This document shows positions 1-7,329 of a stretch of DNA of 31,045 nt, piece by piece. A program made the translations under genes and the position numbers. Positions within the stretch are counted from its first letter, which is position 1, and every line of letters starts with the position of its first letter. The notes beneath the pieces were generated by a model. It saw only the letters and a program-made list of their open reading frames with translations. It was not told the DNA's origin and ran no database searches. The DNA is from JAAZLA01 sp964560975 (GTDB lineage: Bacteria; Spirochaetota; Spirochaetia; Treponematales; Treponemataceae). The DNA is taken from positions 1 to 31,045 of the forward strand of contig CAZLNE010000009.1 of the NCBI GenBank assembly GCA_964560975.1, in the 5' to 3' direction.

Positions 1-98
1 CACAGATGCACACAGATAACACAATAACATGGGTGAAAATATCTTCGAACAACAAGAACCCGTGCTGCACGTAGTGCCCGTGTCTTCCGTGGTTAAAA
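1..98. repeat. degenerate intergenic repeat (CACAGAT / CACGGAAG type)
   Basis: Two copies of CACAGAT lie 10 bases apart at 1-7 and 11-17, followed by a decayed third (about 20-25). At 78-92 the + strand reads CCGTGTCTTCCGTGG, which on the - strand is the CCACGGAAGACACGG motif. These two short-period repeats are known to me as a pair scattered between genes in many unrelated bacteria and archaea. It lies just downstream of metA and no gene is visible in it. The left edge is cut by the window. Confidence 0.5.
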
Positions 99-111
99 AC
101 TATTACAGCTT

Positions 112-1020
112 CTACACAAATTCGAACGGTGTTTCCTGGTAGACGTAGTAGTTAAGCCAGTTGGAGTAAAAGAGGTGAGCATGACTGCGCCAGGTAGAAT
201 ACGGTTTTAACGAAGGATCATTGTGCGGATAGTAGTTCACCGGTATTTCTATAGGAAGGCCCTTATCAAGGTCTCTTTTGTATTCATTTCCCAGAGTTTC
301 AGTATCGTATTCGAGGTGACCTGTCATAAAAATTTGGCGGTTATCGTTTGATTTTACTAAAAGAACGCCGGATTCCTCTCCTTCTGCAAGAACGGTCAAG
401 TCTTTATGAGCTTTTAAGGTATCTGTACAAATTTCTGTGTGGCGTGATTGCGGAACTGGGAACATATCGTCAAAGCCGCGTAAGAGCGGTTCAGCAGCAG
501 TTGTCTTATAGTGCGGATAAATTCCAAATAATTTCTTATCTAAATTTCTTTTGTTAACATCAAAGTGATGATAGAGTCCTGCCTGAGCGCCCCAGCAAAT
601 AAAAAGGGTTGAAAAAACATTGGCTTTAGCCCAGTCCATAATGCTGCATAATTCAGACCAGTAATCAACCTTTTCAAAAGGAAGCTGTTCTACAGGAGCT
701 CCTGTAATTATCATTCCGTCGTATTTTTTGGTACATAATTCTTTAGAAGTAATATAAAAGCGTTCAAGGTGGTCAACATTTGTGTTTTTTGACTGATGAC
801 TTTCCATATGAACGAGCGATATTTCAACCTGTAAGGGCGAGTTTCCTAAAAGCCGCAGCAGCTGTGTCTCTGTAGCAATCTTTGTCGGCATGAGATTTAC
901 GATCGCAATTTTAAGCGGACGAATATCCTGGTGAGCGGCTCTTTGGTCGGTCATCACGAAGATATTTTCAGTTTCGAGTACGGATCGTGCTGGCAAGTCA
1001 GATTGAATTTTTATAGGCAT
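112..1020 (-). CDS. metA: homoserine O-acyltransferase (MetA family, probably acetyl-CoA-using)
   Basis: Cytosolic enzyme that acylates the hydroxyl of L-homoserine, the first committed step of methionine synthesis. The 302-aa length and the start (MPIKI, then RPLKIAIVNLMP) match the family, so the ATG is secure. The catalytic triad is intact: Cys142 in FICWGAQAG, His235 and Glu237 in TGHLEYD. The substrate-selecting position 111 is Glu (TGAPVEQLPF). From family work, Glu here goes with acetyl-CoA and Gly (as in E. coli) with succinyl-CoA, so homoserine O-acetyltransferase is the better call. It diverges from the hydrolase gene at 1071 over a 50-bp symmetric promoter region. There is no Shine-Dalgarno sequence; a TATACT box predicts a start of transcription 3 bases before the ATG. 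No other methionine gene is in the window. Confidence 0.93.
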   Translation of the reverse strand: MPIKIQSDLPARSVLETENIFVMTDQRAAHQDIRPLKIAIVNLMPTKIATETQLLRLLGNSPLQVEISLVHMESHQSKNTNVDHLERFYITSKELCTKKYDGMIITGAPVEQLPFEKVDYWSELCSIMDWAKANVFSTLFICWGAQAGLYHHFDVNKRNLDKKLFGIYPHYKTTAAEPLLRGFDDMFPVPQSRHTEICTDTLKAHKDLTVLAEGEESGVLLVKSNDNRQIFMTGHLEYDTETLGNEYKRDLDKGLPIEIPVNYYPHNDPSLKPYSTWRSHAHLFYSNWLNYYVYQETPFEFV

Positions 1021-1029
1021 AGTAAGCGC

Positions 1030-1062
1030 AGTATAGCATTTTTTACTTTCTTTTGCTATACT
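1030..1062. promoter_or_regulatory. symmetric divergent promoter for metA and the hydrolase gene
   Basis: A perfect 9-bp inverted repeat, AGTATAGCA (1030-1038) and TGCTATACT (1054-1062), is separated by 15 bases. Each arm read outward is an extended -10 box, TGC-TATACT. The left arm drives metA on the - strand (predicted start near 1023, ATG at 1020). The right arm drives the + strand gene (predicted start near 1069, ATG at 1071). Neither has a good -35 box, which fits extended -10 promoters. Confidence 0.6.
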
Positions 1063-1070
1063 TTTAAATT

Positions 1071-1958
1071 ATGGGAGATAATGACCGCCGTTCAGCTGTT
1101 AAAAAACTCAAGCACCTTGTATTCTCTCAAAAGTCTGAACCCATTCCTTTTCGAAAAAAACTAGAAACTCACTTCAATACTGCTTTTTTACCAAATAATG
1201 TAGAAAAAACAGAACAGGATATAGGCGGTGTCGTTTGTGATGTCCTGAGTCCGGAGATTTATGCTCAGAACAGAGTTTTAGTCTATGTTCACGGCGGTTC
1301 CTTTGTGGGCGGATCCCGCTCCTCTTGGCGCAGTTTTTGCGCATCCCTGGCAAATGCTTCTTCTACAAAACTTTTGCTTCCTGAAATTCGTCTTGCTCCA
1401 GAATTCCCCTTTCCTTCAGCATTCGAAGATATTCGTGACGTACTTAATGCTGTTTTAAAAACTGATAAAGATATTATTCTCTCAGGCGATGCTTCCGGTG
1501 CTGCAATAGCCCTTGCCTCTGCACTTGATGCACCGGAGGCTGTCCGGAACAGGCTGCAGAGCATCGTTCTTTTTTCTCCCTGGCTTGATCTTTCTCCCGA
1601 GTCGCCTCTTTTTCTTTTAAAGAAGGTCAGTGATGAAATATTATCAGCCGACTGCATTAAGCGCTGTGCAGATCTTTATACCTACCGTTCGAATCTTGAT
1701 AATCCATCAGTCTCTCCTATGTATGCATCAGAATCTGCACTTGCCCTCTTGCCACCAGTATTTATTCAAATGGGTGAGAATGAAATCTTATTGCCTGAGG
1801 TAAAGCGCTTTGTCAATAGACTTTATCATGCAGGTTCAGAATATGAGCTCGATGTCTGGGAGAATATGATGCATTTATTTCAAATGGCAGATGAGTTTAT
1901 TCCGGAAGCCCATAAGGCTGTAGAAAAAGCCGGAAACTATATAAAACGATTACAGTAG
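1071..1958 (+). CDS. alpha/beta-hydrolase fold protein (HSL/esterase-like), atypical active site
   Basis: A 295-aa protein of the alpha/beta-hydrolase-3 (hormone-sensitive lipase-like) family. The oxyanion-hole motif HGGSF is at residues 74-78, and the C-terminal histidine loop (ENMMHLFQ) supplies His268. The nucleophile elbow normally reads GDSAG, but here residues 139-143 are G-D-A-S-G. The expected serine is Ala141 and a serine follows at 142. The usual acid region reads GENEILLPE (235-243), without an obvious Asp. The protein may be inactive, or may use a shifted serine. There is no Shine-Dalgarno site; TATACT at 1057-1062 predicts a 2-base leader. The U32 gene follows after 7 bases and is probably co-transcribed. 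No signal peptide is seen. The substrate is unknown. Confidence 0.8.
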   Translation: MGDNDRRSAVKKLKHLVFSQKSEPIPFRKKLETHFNTAFLPNNVEKTEQDIGGVVCDVLSPEIYAQNRVLVYVHGGSFVGGSRSSWRSFCASLANASSTKLLLPEIRLAPEFPFPSAFEDIRDVLNAVLKTDKDIILSGDASGAAIALASALDAPEAVRNRLQSIVLFSPWLDLSPESPLFLLKKVSDEILSADCIKRCADLYTYRSNLDNPSVSPMYASESALALLPPVFIQMGENEILLPEVKRFVNRLYHAGSEYELDVWENMMHLFQMADEFIPEAHKAVEKAGNYIKRLQ

Positions 1959-1965
1959 GTTATTA

Positions 1966-3345
1966 ATGGAACTTGTTGCTCCCGCAGGAAATCTCGAAAA
2001 ACTTTCGTATGTGTACTCTTATGGTGCAGACAGCGCCTATATTGGGCTTAAGCGTTTTTCCCTCCGTGTTAAAGCAGATAACTTTTATGACAACGAATAT
2101 GAGCAGGTAAAACTCTTAAAAGAAAAATTCCCTTCAAAAAAGCTTTTTTGCGCATTGAATATTACCTTTCATAATAAAGATATAGATCATTTTATAGCAG
2201 ATATTGACTACTTTAAGCAGTATCCTATTGATTCTTTTATTGTGCAGGACATGGGCATTGTTCCAATCGTGCAGAAATATTTTCCAGAAGCCAATCTTCA
2301 CCTAAGTACTCAGGCTAATTGTATAAACCGCGAAGCTGTAAAAGTGTACCGTTCAATGGGTTTTTCGCGTGTAGTTCTAGGCCGTGAAGCTTCGCTTGCC
2401 GACATTCGCCAGATTAAGGACGCCTGCCCCGAGATGGAGCTTGAAGTCTTTGCGCACGGTGCAATGTGCATTGCGTATTCCGGCCGATGCCTAATTAGTG
2501 CGTATACAACAGGACGCAGCGCAAACAGCGGTTTTTGTTCGCACTCCTGCCGTTGGGATTACAGGCTTTTGGAAGAAAGAGAACGTCCCGGGGAGTATTT
2601 TCCTGTTTTTGAAGGTGATGATTTTACGGCGATTCTTTCCTCAAAAGATCTATGCATGATTGATCACCTTGATGATATGAAAAAGGCCGGCGTCGATTCA
2701 TTAAAAATTGAAGGCCGTATGAAAAGTCTTTATTACGCGGCTCTCGTCACACGAGCGTACCGTAAGGCAATTGATAAGCTTGATGGCAAAATATCTGAAG
2801 AAGAGGCAAAACCCTTTATTGATGAGCTTTATAAGACGGCGCATCGCGAGTTTGGTACAGGATTTTTCTATTCCCGTTCCGATGCCGATAAAACTACTTC
2901 GGGCGAAACGAACAGCGAATACGAAATGGCCGGTACCATTGGAGACTCTCTTTCTCCACAGGAAGAAAATGATATTTTCTTATGTGCTCAGTCGACTCAA
3001 GATAATTTTACATGTGCTTTGGCTTCTCTTCATCCTTCTGCGCGCGAAGCAAAGGAAAAAGATTTTATGCAGCATCCGGAAAAGGTGCCGCATCCTGTAC
3101 AGAAAAAGGACGGCTATAAAATGTATCGGTTTGAGGCATTGAATAAAATATCAGCAGCTACTGAGCTTGAATTTATTGGACCCGATTGTATAGCGGTAAG
3201 GGATGCCTCCTATATGCTTGTGAATCCGGAAGACGGCACGATTATGGATTGGGTTTCGTTCAATCATGCATGCCTTATTTATACATCAGCTCCAGTTACA
3301 GTATCCTGGATTGCACGTTTTAAAAGTACAGACTCAAAGTCCTAG
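1966..3345 (+). CDS. trhP: U32 family protein, TrhP-like (tRNA uridine 5-hydroxylation)
   Basis: A 459-aa protein beginning MELVAPAGNLEKL, the standard start of the U32 (collagenase-like) family. The U32 signature spans residues 160-195 (EVFAHGAMCIAYSGRC onward), with Cys168, Cys175, Cys191 and Cys195, probable metal-cluster ligands. The length matches E. coli TrhP (YegQ), which makes 5-hydroxyuridine at the tRNA wobble position; RlhA and bacterial collagenase-like members are longer or lack this C-terminal region. 'Peptidase' is the historical name; tRNA modification is the better inference. It sits 7 bases after the hydrolase gene with only a weak ribosome site. Its stop codon overlaps the stop of the opposing rel gene in a shared CTAG. 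Confidence 0.8.
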   Translation: MELVAPAGNLEKLSYVYSYGADSAYIGLKRFSLRVKADNFYDNEYEQVKLLKEKFPSKKLFCALNITFHNKDIDHFIADIDYFKQYPIDSFIVQDMGIVPIVQKYFPEANLHLSTQANCINREAVKVYRSMGFSRVVLGREASLADIRQIKDACPEMELEVFAHGAMCIAYSGRCLISAYTTGRSANSGFCSHSCRWDYRLLEERERPGEYFPVFEGDDFTAILSSKDLCMIDHLDDMKKAGVDSLKIEGRMKSLYYAALVTRAYRKAIDKLDGKISEEEAKPFIDELYKTAHREFGTGFFYSRSDADKTTSGETNSEYEMAGTIGDSLSPQEENDIFLCAQSTQDNFTCALASLHPSAREAKEKDFMQHPEKVPHPVQKKDGYKMYRFEALNKISAATELEFIGPDCIAVRDASYMLVNPEDGTIMDWVSFNHACLIYTSAPVTVSWIARFKSTDSKS

Positions 3346-5138
3346 CGTTTCTTAGGTTTTTTTGGTTCTTGAGGCGGGTTTTGTTCCCAAACAACTTCTA
3401 CAGATCTTTCATTAATATTCGGAATGCGGAAAAAATTTCTGCAGTCGGCTTTGTGTACGATGAGGCCTCTTCCTCTCGACACGTAGCCTGCAATTTCGTC
3501 GCCATACACAGGCGAGCAGCAGCGGGCTATGGTAATAAGGAAGTTGGTTGTATCTCCAATGCGTATTTTTACGGCGTCGCCGTTATAGCTTTTTGTGTTT
3601 ACCTCGTTCTGCTCTCCGGTTCCGCTCCTATGGGGATTAGTGTGCGTCTGTTTTGGCGGCGGAGGGACGGCTTTTTCAATATCAAAACTAGGGTCGTTTT
3701 CCTGCAGGTATGCGCGTATTTTACTTCGCGCCTTTGCGGTTTTTACATGAGGCAGCTGATTAATGGTCGGGTGCGCTTGAGGCGAGGTTAGTATTTCAAT
3801 TATCTGAGTGTTTTTAAGCGGGCTGGACAAGGGAATAATACTGCCGTTAGCCTTTGCACCGACAATAGTTTCCCCAATATGAGAGTGAATACTGTATGCA
3901 AAATCTATTGCGGTCGAGCCCGCAGGTAATTCTCGTACGTCGCCCTTTGGGGTAAATACGAAGATGGAATCTCCAAGGAGTTCGTCCTTTATTTCTGCAA
4001 AAAGCTCTTCGTCTGCAAGGTTTTCTTTTCTCAGCTCTTTTAACTGGTTTATAATAGAAAGACTTTCTATAGAAACTAAATCTTTACTTGTTCCCTTTTT
4101 ATAAAGCCAGTGACTTGCAACTCCGTGTTCTGCAACCGCGTGCATCCCTTCTGTACGTATCTGTATTTCCAGAGGCTTTCCATCATAGAGAACAGAGGTG
4201 TGAAGACTTTGGTATCCGTTAGCCTTAGGCATTGCAATATAGTCCTTGAATCTTCCGTCGAGCGGCTTCCAAAGAGTATGAACAATACCAACTACTGTAT
4301 AACAGTCTGCAGTAGTTTTACAAATAATCCTAAGAGCAAGCAAGTCGTATAATTCCTCAGCTGCCTTATTACGCTTTCTCATTTTCTGATATATCGAGTA
4401 AAAATGTTTAGCACGGCTCGAAATAGAGACCTCTAATCCATCTTTTGCTGCATGTTTTAGAATTTCGCGTTCTGCCCTATCCAGATATTCGGCTCTTTCG
4501 CTTTTTTTCAAAGCGACAAGCTGCTTGAGGTGCTGGAAAACATCCGGATTGGTATATTTCAAACTTAAATCTTCCATTTCGGATTTAACGTTTGACATAC
4601 CAAGGCGGTTAGCAAGAGGTGCCCAAATATCAATTACTTCTTGAGCTATAGCCTTTTGCGATTCAGGACTTACCGATTTTAAGAATCTCATGCGGTCAAG
4701 GCGGTCTGCCATCTTAACGAGAATTATGCGTATATCGTCAACCATGGCAAAAAGCATTTTTCTCACCGTATCGGCCTGCTGCAGGGTTTTGTTATTTATC
4801 TGCATGCCGGTGATGCGCGTCGTTCCGGTAATAATACGCAAAATATCTTTACCAAAAAGCTCTTCTATTTCATCACCATTAATATGTTCAAGATCTAAAA
4901 TATTATGAAAAAAGGCTGATACAACGGTGTCTGCATCCAGGCCGCTTTGTGCAACTATTTCTGCAACCCGAAAAGGGTGCTCATAATAAGGCTGCCCGCA
5001 GCTTCTGCCTACGGCTGCCGTATGGGTGACAAGATAATCCCAAGCACGAAGAATTTTATCTTTTTCTTCTGCATTATATGAAGGGTAATCAATGAAAAAC
5101 TTTTCAATTAATCCTTTTGGATCTGCAGCGCTTATCAT
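3342..5138 (-). CDS. rel: RelA/SpoT-family (p)ppGpp synthetase with degenerate hydrolase site
   Basis: A 598-aa stringent-response enzyme. Domain order: HD hydrolase-like (about 25-200), synthetase (about 240-350), TGS (about 390-452), a linker, and a Cys-containing RIS/zinc-finger-like region (about 530-570). It stops there, without the C-terminal ACT domain of full-length Rel. The synthetase looks active: RFKD at 296-299 is the RXKD motif of bifunctional enzymes, followed by DYIAMPKANGYQSLHT. The hydrolase half keeps Arg45, His54, His78 and Asp145, but by alignment with Rel from S. equisimilis (offset +1) Asp78 becomes Asn79, Glu81 Asp82, Asp82 Leu83, Asn148 Arg149 and Thr151 Phe152. I infer synthesis without hydrolysis. 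A leaderless promoter lies directly upstream. Confidence 0.9.
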   Translation of the reverse strand: MISAADPKGLIEKFFIDYPSYNAEEKDKILRAWDYLVTHTAAVGRSCGQPYYEHPFRVAEIVAQSGLDADTVVSAFFHNILDLEHINGDEIEELFGKDILRIITGTTRITGMQINNKTLQQADTVRKMLFAMVDDIRIILVKMADRLDRMRFLKSVSPESQKAIAQEVIDIWAPLANRLGMSNVKSEMEDLSLKYTNPDVFQHLKQLVALKKSERAEYLDRAEREILKHAAKDGLEVSISSRAKHFYSIYQKMRKRNKAAEELYDLLALRIICKTTADCYTVVGIVHTLWKPLDGRFKDYIAMPKANGYQSLHTSVLYDGKPLEIQIRTEGMHAVAEHGVASHWLYKKGTSKDLVSIESLSIINQLKELRKENLADEELFAEIKDELLGDSIFVFTPKGDVRELPAGSTAIDFAYSIHSHIGETIVGAKANGSIIPLSSPLKNTQIIEILTSPQAHPTINQLPHVKTAKARSKIRAYLQENDPSFDIEKAVPPPPKQTHTNPHRSGTGEQNEVNTKSYNGDAVKIRIGDTTNFLITIARCCSPVYGDEIAGYVSRGRGLIVHKADCRNFFRIPNINERSVEVVWEQNPPQEPKKPKKR

Positions 5139-5144
5139 GGTATA

Positions 5145-5174
5145 AGTATATCAGTCTTTGAATACTAAATTCAA
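5145..5174 (-). promoter_or_regulatory. rel promoter, predicted leaderless
   Basis: TTGAAT (5169-5174), 18-base spacer, TATACT (5145-5150) with an upstream TGA extension. Six bases separate the -10 box from the ATG, so the predicted first transcribed base is the A of the ATG at 5138. There is no Shine-Dalgarno sequence. Confidence 0.6.
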
Positions 5175-5235
5175 GTTGTTCTAGTTCGCAAAGTATATTG
5201 TTTGCCTGAACATAGCCATAACACTAAGCTTGTGA

Positions 5236-5271
5236 TTTATTAATAGTCCGACCGGTCGGACTATTAATAAA
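5236..5271. repeat. 36-bp perfect palindrome (operator- or terminator-like)
   Basis: A gapless inverted repeat centred between 5253 and 5254, with a GC-rich core GTCCGACCGGTCGGAC flanked by AT-rich arms (TTTATTAATA and its complement). It starts 9 bases past the end of prmC and lies about 60 bases upstream of the rel -35 box. The core resembles TetR-family operators, but no TetR gene is present here. As a terminator for prmC it would have a very strong stem, but no clear U-run follows on either strand. Confidence 0.75.
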
Positions 5272-5279
5272 ATTTACTT

Positions 5280-6203
5280 TCAAACTTCCATTCTCGATAT
5301 TACAACCCGGTTTTGTCCGGCAAGATCCTGCACGTGCTGAATATCTGTAAAGCCTGCGGTCTGAAGGATTTCGGCGGTTTCGTAAGCGTTGTATTCGCCT
5401 GTTTCCAGGAGGAGACAGCCGCCGGGTTTAAGATTGAGGAGGGCTTGAGGGATGAGTCTTTGAATGATATCGAGGCCGTCTTTTCCTCCATCGAGGGCTA
5501 AGCGGGGTTCGCTTCTTCCGTCGAGAAGGAGTTTATCAGTTACTGTAGAAGGGACATAAGGCGGATTTGATACAATGAGGTCGAACTTCTTCTGTGAAAA
5601 ATAAGGTGCAGAAAATAAATCGCTTTCAATAAGGTCTGTTTTTGATAAAGAATTTTCCATCGAAGCCGGGTTTGAAGAGTAAATTAATGAGTTAAAGTTT
5701 ATCTTTGCAATAGAAAGTGCTTTGTCACTAATATCAGATGCGGTGCAATTAACGTGCTCAAAGACTTTGTCCTGTAGGAGTGTGTGTAATACAGAGATTC
5801 CGATGCAGCCGGAACCGCAGCAGAGGTCTAAAAAGGAAAATGTAGAGTTGTGTGAAAACGTTTTTTTTGCACAAAGGATGGCTTCCTGTACAAGGATTTC
5901 TGTGTCGCTTTTGGGAATAAGAACCGATTCATTCACGTAAAATCGTAAACCCCAAAACTCTTTTTCGTTCAAAATATAGGCTATAGGAAGCCCTTGAGTG
6001 CGCTTGGTAAGCATGTTCATAAATTGCACATACTGCCCGTCTGATATTACATCAGTATCGTGTGCTATAAGATAGGATCGTTCAACATGAAGAAGATTCA
6101 TTAAGAGGCAGTCTATGTCTAAAAAAGGAGAGGGTGTTAAATACGTACAGTGTGCGCCGCTTAAGATACTGTAAGCCTGTTTTTTAGCTTCCCGAATCGT
6201 CAT
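5280..6203 (-). CDS. prmC: peptide chain release factor N5-glutamine methyltransferase
   Basis: Methylates the glutamine of the GGQ motif in release factors RF1 and RF2 using SAM; cytosolic. At 307 aa it has a normal length. The N-terminal helical domain leads into PIAYILNEKEFWGLRF (about 73-88) and the substrate loop PKSDTE (97-102). The SAM-binding motif LDLCCGSGCIG is at about 125-135, and the catalytic NPPY is at 213-216. It follows prfA on the same strand with only 4 bases between stop and ATG and no Shine-Dalgarno site, so translation is probably coupled to prfA. The pairing with its own substrate gene is a classic arrangement. Confidence 0.95.
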   Translation of the reverse strand: MTIREAKKQAYSILSGAHCTYLTPSPFLDIDCLLMNLLHVERSYLIAHDTDVISDGQYVQFMNMLTKRTQGLPIAYILNEKEFWGLRFYVNESVLIPKSDTEILVQEAILCAKKTFSHNSTFSFLDLCCGSGCIGISVLHTLLQDKVFEHVNCTASDISDKALSIAKINFNSLIYSSNPASMENSLSKTDLIESDLFSAPYFSQKKFDLIVSNPPYVPSTVTDKLLLDGRSEPRLALDGGKDGLDIIQRLIPQALLNLKPGGCLLLETGEYNAYETAEILQTAGFTDIQHVQDLAGQNRVVISRMEV

Positions 6204-6207
6204 TATA

Positions 6208-7281
6208 TCAGTTTAGAGAAGCGTTTTTAAGCTGTTCTTCTTTTGCATAGATACACAGGGCATCTATCATTTCATCAAGATATCCCTGCATAATTTGATC
6301 CAGCTTATAAAGAGTTAAGTTGATACGGTGATCGGTCAATCTGTTTTGCGGAAAATTATATGTTCTAATGCGTTCAGAGCGTTCTCCGGACCCAACCATG
6401 CTTTTTCTGGCTGCTGATCGTTCTGCATTTTTCTTGGTTTCTTCAAGCTCAAACAGGCGTGCTCGAAGTACGCGCATAGCCTTGGCCTTGTTTTTTATTT
6501 GGCTTTTTTCGTCCTGCTGAATAACAACAAGTCCTGTAGGTATGTGGGTTAAACGTACTGCAGAGTCCGTCGTATTAACGCACTGACCGCCTGGACCGCC
6601 TGCGCGCATAACGTCTATGCGAAGATCTTCCTGCCTAATCTCAATTTCTGTTTCTTCTGCTTCTGGAAGAACTGCAACGGTAACCGCACTGGTATGAATA
6701 CGGCCCTGTGCTTCAGTTTCCGGAACGCGCTGAACTCGATGAACACCGCCTTCATAGCGCATACTTCCGTATACATACTTACCGCTTATAGAAAATGATA
6801 TTTCTTTGTATCCGCCAACCTCTGTTTCACTGGAGTTCATTACTTCGTATTTCCAGCCTTTCATTTCGCAGTAGCGGGTGTACATTCTAAATAAGTCAGC
6901 GGCAAAAAGTGATGATTCATCACCGCCTGCACCGCCTCTAATTTCCATGATGATGTTCTTTTCTTCAAGCGGGTCCGGCGGAATAAGGAGCATTTTAATC
7001 TTTTCTTCCATGACAGGAAGTTTTTCTTCCAGGCCTCGAAGTTCATCACGAGCCATTTCTTTCATGTCATGGTCTTCTTCTTCAGTAATGAGGTGTTTTG
7101 CGTCATCTATACCGTTAAGAATGACTTTATACTCTTCATACGCTTCTATTACGTTATTTAAATAAGAGTGTTCGCGCATGATTTCTTTGTATTTTTTTTG
7201 ATCTTTTATGATGTCGGCATCTTGAATGAGGGCAGTAACTTCCTCAAATTTTTTGGCCATTTGTTCTAATCGTTTAAGCAT
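6208..7281 (-). CDS. prfA: peptide chain release factor 1
   Basis: RF1 reads UAA and UAG stop codons and triggers peptide release on the ribosome. The 357-aa length is typical. The catalytic GGQ is at residues 231-233 (RAGGPGGQCVN). The stop-codon recognition loop reads PET at 187-189 (RVPETEAQGRIHTSA), the RF1 type (P-x-T), not the SPF of RF2. RF1 family features RGGAGGDES (about 115-123) and the coiled N-terminus are present. First gene of the prfA-prmC unit. The ATG at 7281 is preceded by a strong promoter and no Shine-Dalgarno sequence, so the mRNA is predicted to be leaderless. Confidence 0.96.
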   Translation of the reverse strand: MLKRLEQMAKKFEEVTALIQDADIIKDQKKYKEIMREHSYLNNVIEAYEEYKVILNGIDDAKHLITEEEDHDMKEMARDELRGLEEKLPVMEEKIKMLLIPPDPLEEKNIIMEIRGGAGGDESSLFAADLFRMYTRYCEMKGWKYEVMNSSETEVGGYKEISFSISGKYVYGSMRYEGGVHRVQRVPETEAQGRIHTSAVTVAVLPEAEETEIEIRQEDLRIDVMRAGGPGGQCVNTTDSAVRLTHIPTGLVVIQQDEKSQIKNKAKAMRVLRARLFELEETKKNAERSAARKSMVGSGERSERIRTYNFPQNRLTDHRINLTLYKLDQIMQGYLDEMIDALCIYAKEEQLKNASLN

Positions 7282-7288
7282 AACTCAT

Positions 7289-7317
7289 ATTTTATCAAAA
7301 AAAAAGATAAATAACAA
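7289..7317 (-). promoter_or_regulatory. prfA promoter, predicted leaderless
   Basis: TTGTTA (7312-7317), 17-base spacer, TAAAAT (7289-7294) with a TGA extension just upstream. The predicted start of transcription is about 7282, one base before the ATG at 7281. There is no ribosome-binding site. Confidence 0.6.
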
Positions 7318-7329
7318 TGGATTGAAAGC

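Noticed and set aside
5236..5271. Standard rho-independent terminator for prmC
   Set aside because: The stem is excellent, but neither side is followed by a U-run; the AT-rich arms are part of the stem itself. Listed as a palindrome of unknown role.
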